This document shows positions 8,889-17,848 of a stretch of 64,000 bases of DNA, piece by piece. The stretch covers positions 1 through 64,000 of the forward strand of contig MLAV02000009.1 in the NCBI GenBank assembly GCA_001870995.2, written 5' to 3'. Position 1 is the first letter of the stretch; the number at the start of each line of letters is the position of its first letter. The translations under genes and the position numbers were made by a program. The stretch is from Chitinophaga sp. CB10 (GTDB taxonomy: Bacteria; Bacteroidota; Bacteroidia; Chitinophagales; Chitinophagaceae). The notes beneath the pieces were generated by a model. The model saw only the letters and a program-made list of their open reading frames with translations, did no database searches and was not told where the DNA came from.

Positions 8889-9749
8889 CTAGTGGGTTTC
8901 CCCGTAGGCGCGCAGGAGTTGCTTACCTGTACCCAGTCCGTCGATGCCGTATTCAATGATATCCCCGGGGCGCAGGAACCGGGGCGGCATTTGGCCGATG
9001 CCACTGCCGGCAGGCGAGCCGGTGGAAATGATATCGCCGGGAAAGAGGCCAAAAAATTCGCTGGTATAGGCCGTGAGGTCCGGTACTTTCCAGATCAGGT
9101 CAGCGGTAGTGCCGTTTTGCATGTATTCCCCGTTTAATTTCAGCCACACCCGCAGGTTGCCTGGATCGGGAATTTCATCTTTCGTCACAAAATAGGGCCC
9201 TAACGGCGCAAAGGTATTGCAGCCTTTTCCTTTATCCCAGGTGCCGCCGCGCTTTTTCATAAAGGCCCTTTCGCTGATATCGTTGTGAAGAATATAGCCG
9301 GCCACATAATCCATCGCCGCGGGCTTTTCGATATTGGTGCCTGTTTTGCCGATGACGATGCCCAGTTCCGTTTCCCAATCTGTTTCCACGCTGTTTTTAG
9401 GAATGGTCACGCCGTCGTAGGGGCCATTTAATGCGCTCATCGCTTTCAGGAAGAGGATAGGTTCCGATTCGGCCACGAAGCCCGTTTCCCGGATATGGTC
9501 CTTATAGTTAAGGCCCACGCAAACGATCTTACCGGGATTGGCCAGCGGAATACCCGTACGCGCCAGCTCCGGTACTTCCGGAAGTTTGGCGCCTTCTTTT
9601 TCCAGGAAACCGGCCAGGCGTTCCAACCCGCCGCTGCCTATAAATTCGTTCGTATAGTCTTCCCCGAGAGCGGATACATCGTATCGTTTGCCGTTCAACA
9701 GTATGCCCGGTTTTTCTTCCCCGGGATTACCCCATCGTAATAACTTCAT
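8889..9749 (-). CDS. Fumarylacetoacetate hydrolase (FAH) family protein
   Basis: The protein has 286 residues with an N-terminal strand-rich domain and the C-terminal FAH fold. Family marks are the KIVCVGLNYKDH segment near residue 77, the acidic metal-binding segment VETDWETELGIVIG near 123, and the FGLFPGDIISTGSPAGSG segment near 238. Proteins of this length include 2-hydroxyhepta-2,4-diene-dioate isomerases, ureidoglycolate lyases and acylpyruvases; which one cannot be decided. Its ATG follows the stop codon of mqo directly (TAG-ATG), so the two genes are translationally linked and in one transcript. Confidence 0.85.
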   Translation of the reverse strand: MKLLRWGNPGEEKPGILLNGKRYDVSALGEDYTNEFIGSGGLERLAGFLEKEGAKLPEVPELARTGIPLANPGKIVCVGLNYKDHIRETGFVAESEPILFLKAMSALNGPYDGVTIPKNSVETDWETELGIVIGKTGTNIEKPAAMDYVAGYILHNDISERAFMKKRGGTWDKGKGCNTFAPLGPYFVTKDEIPDPGNLRVWLKLNGEYMQNGTTADLIWKVPDLTAYTSEFFGLFPGDIISTGSPAGSGIGQMPPRFLRPGDIIEYGIDGLGTGKQLLRAYGETH

Positions 9750-11261
9750 CTATTTGTTTTTGATTTCAGGCTGCTGCCAGTCCAATTTAAGACTTTTACT
9801 GGTCCAGTTCCTGATTTTATTGATGAGCGCGGGATTGCCTTCCAGCTGGGTACCGTAGGTGGGTATGAGTTCTTCGAGGGTTTCCCGCCATTCATCCGCT
9901 ACTTTATCCGGGAAGCAGGCTTCCAGCAGTTCGAGCATGATGGGCACGGCGGTGGAAGCCCCAGGAGAAGCGCCGAGCAAGGTGGCAATGCTGCCGTCTT
10001 TACTGGTAACGGTTTCCGTACCAAAGCGCAGCTCTCCTCCTCCATCCGGGTTGTTGTAGATGACCTGCACCCTTTGCCCTGCTTCCTGCAGGGTCCAGTC
10101 TTCCGGCTTTGCTTCCGGGTAGAAGACGCGTAAAGCATCGATGCGGTCTTCAAAGGAGAGGGTGAGTTGCTGGACCAGGTATTTTTCCAGGTCAAAGTTT
10201 TCCAGCCCTACTTTCATCAGCGGCAGGATGTTCCAGTATTTGATGGATTCGAAGAGGTCCCAGAAGGAGCCTTCTTTAAGGAATTTGGTGGAGAAGGTGG
10301 CGAAAGGCCCGAAGAGGATAGCTTTTTCCCCGTCGATGACGCGGGTATCCAGGTGAGGTACGCTCATAGGCGGCGCGCCTACGGATGCCTGGCCATAGAC
10401 TTTTGCGTTATGCCTTTTTACGACGGCGGGATTACGGCACACCAGCCATTCGCCCCCAACGGGGAAACCGCCGTAGAGGCGGGATTCAGGAATAGCGCTG
10501 TCTTGCAGGAGTTCCAGCGCTCCGCCACCGGCGCCAACGAACACAAAGTCGGCCGTGACGGTTTGGGTGGCTTTTGCGCGGCGGTTTTTGATCCGCAGTT
10601 CCCACCGGCCATCGGTGAGTTGCTTCAGGTCTTTTACTTCATGTTCGAGATGTAATTTGACGCCGGGTTGCTTTTCGAGTTGATGGATCAGTGTACGGGT
10701 GAGGGCGCCATAGTTCACATCCGTGCCTAAGGCCATGTAGGTGGCGGCGGCTTTTTCCGACAGGCTGCGCCCTTCCATTACCAACGGTATCCATTGTTTA
10801 ATTTTTTCCGGGTCATCGGAATATTCCATGCCCTGGTACAGCTGGTATTGCTGCAGGGCTTCAAAGCGTTTGCGCAGGTAGGTCACATCTTTTTCCCCGT
10901 GTACAAAGCTCATATGCGGCACGCTGCGGATGAAGGTGGACGGATCTTTGATCTGACCGCTATCCACGAGGGAGGCCCAGAATTGTTTGGTAACCTCAAA
11001 TTGCTCGATGATATGCAGGGCTTTATGCGTATCGATGGTACCGTCTTCCCTTTCCGGCGTATAGTTCAGCTCACAGAGGGCAGAGTGGCCGGTGCCGGCG
11101 TTGTTCCAGGCGTCGGAACTTTCGGCGGCAATACGGTCCAGCCGCTCGTAGATATGGATAGACCAGTCCGGAGCGAGGTGTTTCAGCAGGGTACCGAGGG
11201 TAGCGCTCATGATACCTGCGCCAATCAATAACACATCCGTATGTAACTGTTGCTTTTGCAT
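9750..11261 (-). CDS. mqo: Malate:quinone oxidoreductase
   Basis: This 503-residue FAD flavoprotein oxidises malate to oxaloacetate and reduces quinone at the inner face of the membrane, a TCA-cycle step. The N-terminus has the dinucleotide fold DVLLIGAGIMSATL. Mqo-specific segments follow: WNNAGTGHSALCELNYTP near residue 52, the VGAGGGALELLQ stretch near 237, and LLGASPGASTAVPIML near 433. The length is typical. The stop codon abuts the start of the FAH-fold gene. It is divergent from the lipoprotein gene at 11348 with an AT-rich spacer; I found no complete consensus promoter there. Confidence 0.95.
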   Translation of the reverse strand: MQKQQLHTDVLLIGAGIMSATLGTLLKHLAPDWSIHIYERLDRIAAESSDAWNNAGTGHSALCELNYTPEREDGTIDTHKALHIIEQFEVTKQFWASLVDSGQIKDPSTFIRSVPHMSFVHGEKDVTYLRKRFEALQQYQLYQGMEYSDDPEKIKQWIPLVMEGRSLSEKAAATYMALGTDVNYGALTRTLIHQLEKQPGVKLHLEHEVKDLKQLTDGRWELRIKNRRAKATQTVTADFVFVGAGGGALELLQDSAIPESRLYGGFPVGGEWLVCRNPAVVKRHNAKVYGQASVGAPPMSVPHLDTRVIDGEKAILFGPFATFSTKFLKEGSFWDLFESIKYWNILPLMKVGLENFDLEKYLVQQLTLSFEDRIDALRVFYPEAKPEDWTLQEAGQRVQVIYNNPDGGGELRFGTETVTSKDGSIATLLGASPGASTAVPIMLELLEACFPDKVADEWRETLEELIPTYGTQLEGNPALINKIRNWTSKSLKLDWQQPEIKNK

Positions 11262-11347
11262 ATTGGATCAATTTGAAAAGTACGCCTATATAAAATAAAG
11301 TTTTCTTAAAAAAGTTTATGATCTTTAAGAGATATAAACATTTTTTT

Positions 11348-11971
11348 ATGAAAAGGTACTGGATACTGACAATTGCCGGCCTGGCAACTGCCTGTCATCA
11401 ACCCACCCAACAAGCCGGCCATGAGGCCGACAGCCTCCCTCCCGCTGCTGTGGAAACCATACCCGTTCCGGATACAACTACACTGATCATGCCAGGAAAG
11501 CGCATAGGCATCACTGTTATACAGGCCAATGCGGACTCGCTGATCAGGCAAATGGGCCATCCTGATTATTCGGATGCGGCCATGGGCACATACCTGAATA
11601 CCTGGTATGCCCGCCACAGGGATGGCATTTACCAGACCAGCATATTTAGTCAGCGCAATATGGGCGGCCCGGATGAAGCGATCACGCATGTCAAATCCGT
11701 ATATGTCACTTCGCCCGCATTCCGCACTACAAACGGAATTGGCCCCGGCACGCCGATGGCCGCCATTCAACATCAATATGCGCTCACTAACACCGGCACT
11801 TTCGTAAATGGAAAAGACAGCCTGGATGTGTATGAAGATATAAAATCCGGCATCAGCTTCGAAGCCGGTAAGGACGGCATTTGCAAGGGAGTACTCGTGT
11901 ATGCACCGGAAGATAGCGGCGCCGCGCGGCGGAGCGTGCATAACGACTGGATATTTGTAACGAGGAAGTGA
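11348..11971 (+). CDS. Small exported lipoprotein of unknown function
   Basis: I chose the ATG at 11348 rather than the one at 11318 because it gives a clean lipoprotein signal: MKRYW, a hydrophobic stretch and the lipobox LATAC, with Cys at about residue 16. The mature part of about 190 residues starts with a low-complexity spacer and then a compact alpha/beta-looking domain with repeated short segments (GPDEAITHVKSVYV, GIGPGTPMAAIQHQY). The second resembles the G-x-S/T-x-x-x-V pattern of small beta-lactamase-inhibitor-like periplasmic domains, but this is weak. No family is recognised with confidence. A strong hairpin follows the gene. Confidence 0.65.
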   Translation: MKRYWILTIAGLATACHQPTQQAGHEADSLPPAAVETIPVPDTTTLIMPGKRIGITVIQANADSLIRQMGHPDYSDAAMGTYLNTWYARHRDGIYQTSIFSQRNMGGPDEAITHVKSVYVTSPAFRTTNGIGPGTPMAAIQHQYALTNTGTFVNGKDSLDVYEDIKSGISFEAGKDGICKGVLVYAPEDSGAARRSVHNDWIFVTRK

Positions 11972-12046
11972 TGCCTGCTTCCCTGCGTTTTACACCGACG
12001 CGGCTGCCGGCCGGCAGCCTGGTTGCGCCGGCATATGCGGCGCGTA

Positions 12047-12088
12047 AAGTGCAGCCAGCTCCGGGACTTTAAGGAGCTGGCTGCACTT
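12047..12088 (+). terminator. 16-bp perfect hairpin after the lipoprotein gene
   Basis: Arms 12047-12062 and 12073-12088 are perfectly complementary with a 10-base loop. On the plus strand TTATTCTCTCTCT follows, a pyrimidine-rich but imperfect tail. The hairpin sits between the rightward lipoprotein gene and the leftward end of the tail locus, so it can stop transcription from both. A separate loop-free palindrome GCTGCCGGCCGGCAGC lies just before it at 12003-12018. Confidence 0.6.
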
Positions 12089-12161
12089 ATTCTCTCTCTA
12101 AAAAAAAATAACGGCTACACCCCAACGCCTGTAATAAGATAGGGTGGCAACAAACAATCAT

Positions 12162-12183
12162 AAAAAATGTTTCGCGGCGAAAA
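12162..12183 (-). terminator. Weak terminator-like hairpin after the last tail-locus gene
   Basis: On the minus strand TTTTCGCCGCGAAA is followed by CATTTTTT. The stem is short (five to six pairs), but it lies 20-40 bases after the last stop codon of the tail locus and has a T-run. It may be the first of two stops, with the strong hairpin at 12047-12088 as backup. Confidence 0.4.
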
Positions 12184-12200
12184 GGATAAACAGGCGTGAT

Positions 12201-12692
12201 TTACAGGTGCGCGCGGCGGGTTTTGGTTACCGGCACCCGGGTATGCACCCCGTTGACATTCACCGTGACAAATGCATCGAATGGCTGATAAGCCGCTACC
12301 GTACCGGTTTGGGAGGAGCCGTCTTCCAGCTCGAAGCGGACTTCCGTGCCTTTATAGTAATAAAAAAGCAGGTCCAGGTATTCAAGTTCCGCTTTCATTT
12401 CCGCATTTTTGTAGGTGAACAAGGGATAGGATGTTTTCTGGAAAACACGGCTGCTGATTTCTGCCTTGATGTACGGATCATTGAAAAGATTAGGGAGGTT
12501 GTTCCTCTCCGCAATTTTGAGGATCGTATTCTCCTTCCCTTCTTTCACCCGGCCCCAGTACTTCTTATCTTTTTCACTCTGGTAGATCTTCTGCCGGATG
12601 TCCGCCTGTAACCATTCTACCTGTAGCACCACAAAAAAATCATAGATAGACAACTCACGGGTCTTTTCACACTTAAGCGTTAATGTTTCCAT
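12201..12692 (-). CDS. Unknown protein, last gene of the tail locus
   Basis: I prefer the ATG at 12692 (METLTLKC...), giving 163 residues; the open frame extends further upstream but that part lacks a good start context. The first two thirds are charged and helical, with many aromatics (EWLQADIRQKIYQSEKDKKYWG). The last 50 residues look like a small beta barrel (TEVRFELEDGSSQTGTVAAYQPFDAFVTVNVNG). It follows the collar-type fibre gene by about 90 bases. Small genes in this place in phage tails often encode fibre assembly chaperones, but I see no sequence match, so that is inference from position. Confidence 0.6.
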   Translation of the reverse strand: METLTLKCEKTRELSIYDFFVVLQVEWLQADIRQKIYQSEKDKKYWGRVKEGKENTILKIAERNNLPNLFNDPYIKAEISSRVFQKTSYPLFTYKNAEMKAELEYLDLLFYYYKGTEVRFELEDGSSQTGTVAAYQPFDAFVTVNVNGVHTRVPVTKTRRAHL

Positions 12693-12782
12693 AAATAAGG
12701 ATATAGGATTTGAATGAACAATCGAAATTTTGAGGGGAAGAGTCATTTAATCCGGATTGATTAAATGACTCCTGGCGGGATG

Positions 12783-15143
12783 TTAGAACATTTTTTTGAA
12801 GTAATAGAGCGCATAATATGGCGGCATGTTTTCGTGCGGTTCGTTGTTACCCACTTTTGCCATTGCGTTGGAAACGCTGCCGTTTTCATCGCCATCCCAG
12901 GGCGGTGTGTTAGACTTACCGTTTTGCACCATGAAACCTGTGCCATTGGTGCTTTGGCTGGGGGATGCATTCAGACCATGCCTGTGTTTAGGCATCTGGG
13001 CGATGGTCAGCGTAACAGTGGCCGCGCCACCGGTTTTGCCGGCCTGGTAGCTGTTGCCTGCGCCGAGGATAAAGCGGTCCCTTAAATCCGGCGTGCCTTC
13101 CCGGCCATCGCAGAGGTGATAACCGAAATACCCTTTTACTTTACCCCAGCCGCCGGCATCAAAGAGGTCCGTAATAACCCCGTCTGTAGCGGCAATCAGG
13201 AAGGGCTGCTGCAGTTCGTAGTTAGCGGACAGGCACCAGTTGTTCCCGGAGTAAATGCAGTTGAACACAATACCGCCGTCATGGTTGAGCATATGCCAAA
13301 CGTCTGCCGCAGTGATCTTTTTCAGGATATCCGGGTTACCGCCGGCATAATTGCGGACGATGTAAATATTTTTGCCGCCCATGCCCAGCGCTTCACAGTC
13401 GAAATGAATGGTAAAGCGGTTGCCTTCCACAGCGCCGTCATCGCTCAGGCTGATATACAGGTCGTCGTTCAGGGTGATGTTGCCGGTGATATACTGGTAA
13501 CTCTTCTCCTTGCCTACCTGCAACTGCATTAACTGGGTATTGGTGAATGCGCTGATGACGTTGACGCCGTTAATATCCCCCTTATCCATTTTGCCTACAA
13601 AGTGACTGTAGGAATAGGCAGCAGTCCTGACCGGGATAAAGCCGCTTGTTTCGCTGGAAGCGTAGGTCTGGAACACCCGGCTGTCGGCAGGTTTGAGAAG
13701 GCCGCCATTGGAAAAGGAAGCTTCCGTCAGGAAACCATGCACGGTATCGGAAGGCAGCACCGTGTAAGGCGTGTATCCTTTCCCGGTATGGTAACGGTAG
13801 GTGATCAGGTAGTTACATACGGGGTCCTTATAGGCATCCACTTCGCACACGCCATAGAGCGTATTTACCGGGAAGCTGTATTCTACTTCCACGTTGCCCA
13901 TGTTATCATTCGGATCCGGCGAGCATTTGATGATCACGTGTTCACAGTCGGGCACCACGAGCATATACTGCCCGGTAAAAAATGTTTCGCCGCCATCGGC
14001 TGATACATCATTCACATCCAGCACGTCCAGCTGGAGGTTAATGGCCTGGCCCTGCTTCACGGATGAGATGACCCTGCGGTAATTGCCGTTAGGGAAATAC
14101 ACGCGCCAGCCGTTGAAATCGCCGTTGGTGAAGTCCTCCGTGGATTTGTAAATACCGCCTGTGGCGCCGCCGAGCAGGGTGAGCATATTAAACGACGTAT
14201 CCACCGACCAGTTTTGCGTACGCATACCCCATGCAATTTGTACCTGGTTCTTGTTTGCCGGTGTGGTAGGATGCTGCCATTTGATGGACTCCACGCCTAT
14301 GAGCGGGTTCTCCTGGAAGTCCATAGCAACGGCGTTATAGTCGGCCTGCGTTCTCCAATATTCCAGGCGCTTATCCTGTATGATTACGTTGCCGCCTTCC
14401 GCTTTCACGCGCGCAATGTAAAACTCGCGGCCTGCATTGTACACGCCGGGAACCTGGTTCTGTTGCAGCTCCCGTTCGAGGGAATAGGTAGCGCCATCGT
14501 ATTGGAAAGGATATTTATTCGCGTTAGGAATGGCCGCTCCCGGTGTGAAGGTGCCCACTACGCGGTACTTCAGGTTTTCTTCCACTACAAACTCCGCGAT
14601 GCCGGTAGTGGTGGTGGCGGGATGCGCCACTTTCGCATGCAGGTCGTCGATCACTTCCAATACATCGTATTCCTGTTTATTGTATTTGGAGCCTGGGAAA
14701 GAAATCCTGGAGGGGAAGTTGGGCAAGCCCCTGAGGGTGCTGGTAAAGCGGGTGCCCACGCCTACGAGGTCGCCATTAATGGCGAGGCTGACGGTTCCCT
14801 GCTCTTCGGCTACCGGCTGGTAACGGAGCTTTATCCAGTACCAGGCGCCATCCGCCGGAACGGGAATACCATTGGTTTCGGGCAGGTAGATGAAATTGCC
14901 ATCGGCGTCGATACCTTTTGCTTCCCGGATCTTAATCGTTTTCTGACCGACGGTGGTATCGAGGTCGCGCTCCACTTTTGCATTCAGGAAATCAGGGTCC
15001 AGCCTTTGGTTCTTGATCAGACCGAAGGTCATGGAATTTTCCAGGATGTTCTTCCGGAACCCCTGCTGGTCCATGAAATCAGCAAACCGGTTCAGTTCAA
15101 TGGCTTCTAAAAATAAGTCAGGGCAAAATTTAAATCTTGACAT
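12783..15143 (-). CDS. Tail fibre with C-terminal phage collar domain
   Basis: This 786-residue protein is probably a receptor-binding fibre. The N-terminal half (about 1-300) is strand-rich, with a head that names its own attachment (MSRFKFCPDLFLEAIELNRF) and probably docks to the baseplate. The last 130 residues are a tail-collar/Mdp-type domain: GYHLCDGREGTPDLRDRFILGAG, then AQMPKHRHGLNA and a final PPYYALYYFKK. The order G-x-x-x-C-D-G...PDLRDRF...MPxHxH is typical of phage tail collar fibres. No signal peptide is present, as expected for a particle assembled in the cytoplasm. It is the distal structural gene of the tail locus and is expected to set host range. Confidence 0.85.
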   Translation of the reverse strand: MSRFKFCPDLFLEAIELNRFADFMDQQGFRKNILENSMTFGLIKNQRLDPDFLNAKVERDLDTTVGQKTIKIREAKGIDADGNFIYLPETNGIPVPADGAWYWIKLRYQPVAEEQGTVSLAINGDLVGVGTRFTSTLRGLPNFPSRISFPGSKYNKQEYDVLEVIDDLHAKVAHPATTTTGIAEFVVEENLKYRVVGTFTPGAAIPNANKYPFQYDGATYSLERELQQNQVPGVYNAGREFYIARVKAEGGNVIIQDKRLEYWRTQADYNAVAMDFQENPLIGVESIKWQHPTTPANKNQVQIAWGMRTQNWSVDTSFNMLTLLGGATGGIYKSTEDFTNGDFNGWRVYFPNGNYRRVISSVKQGQAINLQLDVLDVNDVSADGGETFFTGQYMLVVPDCEHVIIKCSPDPNDNMGNVEVEYSFPVNTLYGVCEVDAYKDPVCNYLITYRYHTGKGYTPYTVLPSDTVHGFLTEASFSNGGLLKPADSRVFQTYASSETSGFIPVRTAAYSYSHFVGKMDKGDINGVNVISAFTNTQLMQLQVGKEKSYQYITGNITLNDDLYISLSDDGAVEGNRFTIHFDCEALGMGGKNIYIVRNYAGGNPDILKKITAADVWHMLNHDGGIVFNCIYSGNNWCLSANYELQQPFLIAATDGVITDLFDAGGWGKVKGYFGYHLCDGREGTPDLRDRFILGAGNSYQAGKTGGAATVTLTIAQMPKHRHGLNASPSQSTNGTGFMVQNGKSNTPPWDGDENGSVSNAMAKVGNNEPHENMPPYYALYYFKKMF

Positions 15144-15173
15144 TTACAAGCTTATAATAATTTAACGATCTGT

Positions 15174-16745
15174 TTAACTGATTACTTTGTAACCTACGCC
15201 CGGTAAGAGTTCATAGGTGATGTTTGTGTCGCTCAGCAGTTGCTTATCAGGTTCCAGGCTCAGGTCATAAATGGCTTCGCCCATATCCCTTGTCAGCAGC
15301 AGGTTATCGGTGTTGGTTACCTGGGTATAGGTATCCAGTACGCGCGTGCCTGCGGTTACCGCTTCCGTGGTAGCGATGCGGTAGTTGAGGAGTACGTTGG
15401 CGGTTGCCGGCTGGGTGAGCGCGGCATCCTCGTAGAAACGGACGGTTACGTTTGCGGCGCGGATGATTTTTTTGCCGAAGGGGAGCAAAGCTTGTTCGGT
15501 AACGGTGCGGTTAGTGACGGCAAGGTGCGCATAGAGGAGGGTTACCGGCTCGTCGCCGCAATTGCCGCTGGATAGGGTGATGGCTACGCCATCTGCCCCT
15601 GCGCCAATAGTGACAGCGTGGAAAATATAGAGTCCTTCGCCCTGGTATGGCTGGCATACGGATTTACCGCCATATTCTGCTTTTACTGCGCCTGCTGTTC
15701 CTGCAATGGTAACGTACATATCATACGTGCCTTTAGGCGGCGTTTTCAGCAGCGGAGCATCCGTGCTGCTTAAAGGCGCCTGCAGCAACACGATGGGGTC
15801 CCCTTCACCGTTCGGACGCAACTCAATCTGCGTAATGGATGCCTGTTGCGCCAGTGAATCCACGTAGGCCAGCAACGTGCCATTGGCAGATGCTTCCCTT
15901 GCTGAAACAGTGATACTTACTTCATCCTGGCCAATAGCGCCATGGTTATCCGTAACCGTTAGCCTGAATTTGTACAGGCCTGCAACAAGGCCGGTGAGTA
16001 TCGGCCGGGCGATGTTGGGGTCGCTGAGTTTATAAGCCACAGGGCCAACGAGTTTATCCCAGTGCCATGAAACGATGTAGCCATCTCCATCCGTGCCGCT
16101 ACCCTGCAGCTGCACAGCCGGTTCATCTTCTACGAATACGGCTATATCAGCGCCGGCATTGGCTACAGGCGGTGTGTTTTCCACGGAAGGGAGGGCAGTA
16201 TCTGCAATAATGAATTCCAGCATATTCAGCCCGCCGGTGGTGGTGCGTGGCAACTTAATATTATCCCATACCTTCCCGGAATTCATATCGACGGTAGTGG
16301 TAAGGAGGTCCTGCACACCATCGGCCGTGGTGTACCTGATGATGAGCTGAAGGGATAACTTTTTGGAGAAGTTACTGCTCACCATCGTTATTTTCCACCA
16401 TTCTGCCACCTGCAGCTGGGGTTTTGGCGCCAGCTCCAATGTTTGACCTGGCAGCACCAGGCACTTATCATCATAGATCGCCGGGTTATTGGCAGCCTTA
16501 TCCCAGGGCGCAATTTCCAGGTGCTGGAAGCTCAGGAACTGGCCGCCGCTGTACACGAGGCGGACGCGAAGTTTATTGTTGCTCACCGGCACTGCCGGCG
16601 TTACCGGGCAGACGGCCGGGTTATAAGCAGGCGGTACGTAATCCGGATCTCCGGGGGCATTCTTTTTTTTCCTGCCCGTTGGTTGACCTGTACCTACCGT
16701 ATATTCTTCCAGTTGGAGGTATTTGACCATCCCGGTATTTTCCAT
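15174..16745 (-). CDS. Tail-locus surface protein with shared N-terminal module and a PKD domain
   Basis: The protein has 523 residues. The first 48 form a module shared with two other proteins of this locus: NTGM, TGQPTG, GDPDYVPP, then a CP pair. A beta-sandwich-like region follows. At about 187-285 there is a PKD/Ig-like domain that begins NTPPVANAG and has the SGTDGDGYIVSWHW segment typical of PKD folds. The C-terminal 230 residues are strand-rich with several Cys. It has no signal peptide, so it is probably part of the particle and not a secreted protein. A role in glycan or protein binding as a fibre or decoration protein is likely; the target is unknown. Confidence 0.7.
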   Translation of the reverse strand: MENTGMVKYLQLEEYTVGTGQPTGRKKKNAPGDPDYVPPAYNPAVCPVTPAVPVSNNKLRVRLVYSGGQFLSFQHLEIAPWDKAANNPAIYDDKCLVLPGQTLELAPKPQLQVAEWWKITMVSSNFSKKLSLQLIIRYTTADGVQDLLTTTVDMNSGKVWDNIKLPRTTTGGLNMLEFIIADTALPSVENTPPVANAGADIAVFVEDEPAVQLQGSGTDGDGYIVSWHWDKLVGPVAYKLSDPNIARPILTGLVAGLYKFRLTVTDNHGAIGQDEVSITVSAREASANGTLLAYVDSLAQQASITQIELRPNGEGDPIVLLQAPLSSTDAPLLKTPPKGTYDMYVTIAGTAGAVKAEYGGKSVCQPYQGEGLYIFHAVTIGAGADGVAITLSSGNCGDEPVTLLYAHLAVTNRTVTEQALLPFGKKIIRAANVTVRFYEDAALTQPATANVLLNYRIATTEAVTAGTRVLDTYTQVTNTDNLLLTRDMGEAIYDLSLEPDKQLLSDTNITYELLPGVGYKVIS

Positions 16746-16762
16746 ATCATTATTTTTTGGGG

Positions 16763-17848
16763 TTAATTAATCGGGCAGGTACCGGTATCGTCTACCGGCG
16801 GGAAGTAAGGGCCTGTACCTGCATCCTGTATATTGTTTTCGATAGTGCCATCCTCTACGCCGCGCAGCAAACGCTTACGACGGCGATACGCCACCTTGCC
16901 GGTGTTGTGTTGTTTGACCGGATCGACCAGTATCTGCCGGCACACCGGGCTGCCATTGTTAAAGTCAAGCGCATAACCGGCCGGGCAGGAATAACCTCCA
17001 TCGCCGGTATGGAAGTGCTGGCCGCGGAAGTTGGCCGTCGACCAGATGATATTTGCATTTTCCCCGGGGGAATAGTACAACTGGCTCCAGGTATTGCGAT
17101 AGATCTCCGCTCCGAAGCCCAGCGGCGCGCTCATCTGCGCCAGCCCCTCCAGCTGTATCAGGTTCAACCCTTTTCTGAGCTGCACCTGAAACATTCTCCA
17201 TATTTCGTAGTTATTATAGTCCGTATAGGTGACGATGTTCCTGGCTGTACCATCCGAATTTGTCAACAGGATGCGGCCGGAGGTGGTAGAACCGATTCCG
17301 ATAAAAACTTTTTCATCTGCAGGCAGATCCAGGGTAACAACAAATCCCATCCATTTGGACAATACAGGATCCGCTATGCCATCGTTATTCGTATCCACCC
17401 AGAGGCCACAACGGTTAAATGCCCCGTCTGTTGTATTGGGGACGGGGTTGGACCAGAAGGTGTCGTAATACCTTAATGAAGGAGAACCTGCGCCTGTATT
17501 GGTATATTCCGAATATATGTACACATAATGCGACAAGTAGTTATTGGTGGTCGCCACTGCTTTTGCCGGCGTAGCCGGCGCCGTAGCCGCGGCGCTATTG
17601 ACCTGCAGGCAACGGGTACCATCTGCACTGAGCGTATAGCCCGGTGCGCAATAATAAGAAGCTGCCTCGCAATAAGCGTCCATCGGCTCCCAGGTATAAG
17701 GGAGCGGGCATGCGTCGTAATTTTCGGTAGGCGATATATAATCCGGATCGGCCGGATCATTTGGTTTGCGAAGGCCGGTAGGTTCGCCTGTGCGGGCATC
17801 CACCTGTATCAGCCACTGGTACGCCAGCATTCCGGTATTATCAAGCAT
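16763..17848 (-). CDS. Tail-locus surface protein with module at both ends and Cys motifs
   Basis: The protein has 361 residues. The shared N-terminal module (NTGM, TGEPTG, DPDYISP, CP) occupies residues 1-48. Residues 314-361 look like a degraded second copy (NTGKVAY, GPYFPP, TGTCP at the very end). Between them are two short Cys motifs of the form C-x-x-G-Y-x(5-9)-C (YYCAPGYTLSADGTRC near 64 and YSCPAGYALDFNNGSPVC near 290) flanking a beta-rich domain that may be a jelly-roll. The ATG overlaps the end of the upstream glycosyltransferase-like gene by eight bases, so translation is coupled. It is probably a fibre or fibre-tip subunit; no named family is recognised. Confidence 0.65.
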   Translation of the reverse strand: MLDNTGMLAYQWLIQVDARTGEPTGLRKPNDPADPDYISPTENYDACPLPYTWEPMDAYCEAASYYCAPGYTLSADGTRCLQVNSAAATAPATPAKAVATTNNYLSHYVYIYSEYTNTGAGSPSLRYYDTFWSNPVPNTTDGAFNRCGLWVDTNNDGIADPVLSKWMGFVVTLDLPADEKVFIGIGSTTSGRILLTNSDGTARNIVTYTDYNNYEIWRMFQVQLRKGLNLIQLEGLAQMSAPLGFGAEIYRNTWSQLYYSPGENANIIWSTANFRGQHFHTGDGGYSCPAGYALDFNNGSPVCRQILVDPVKQHNTGKVAYRRRKRLLRGVEDGTIENNIQDAGTGPYFPPVDDTGTCPIN

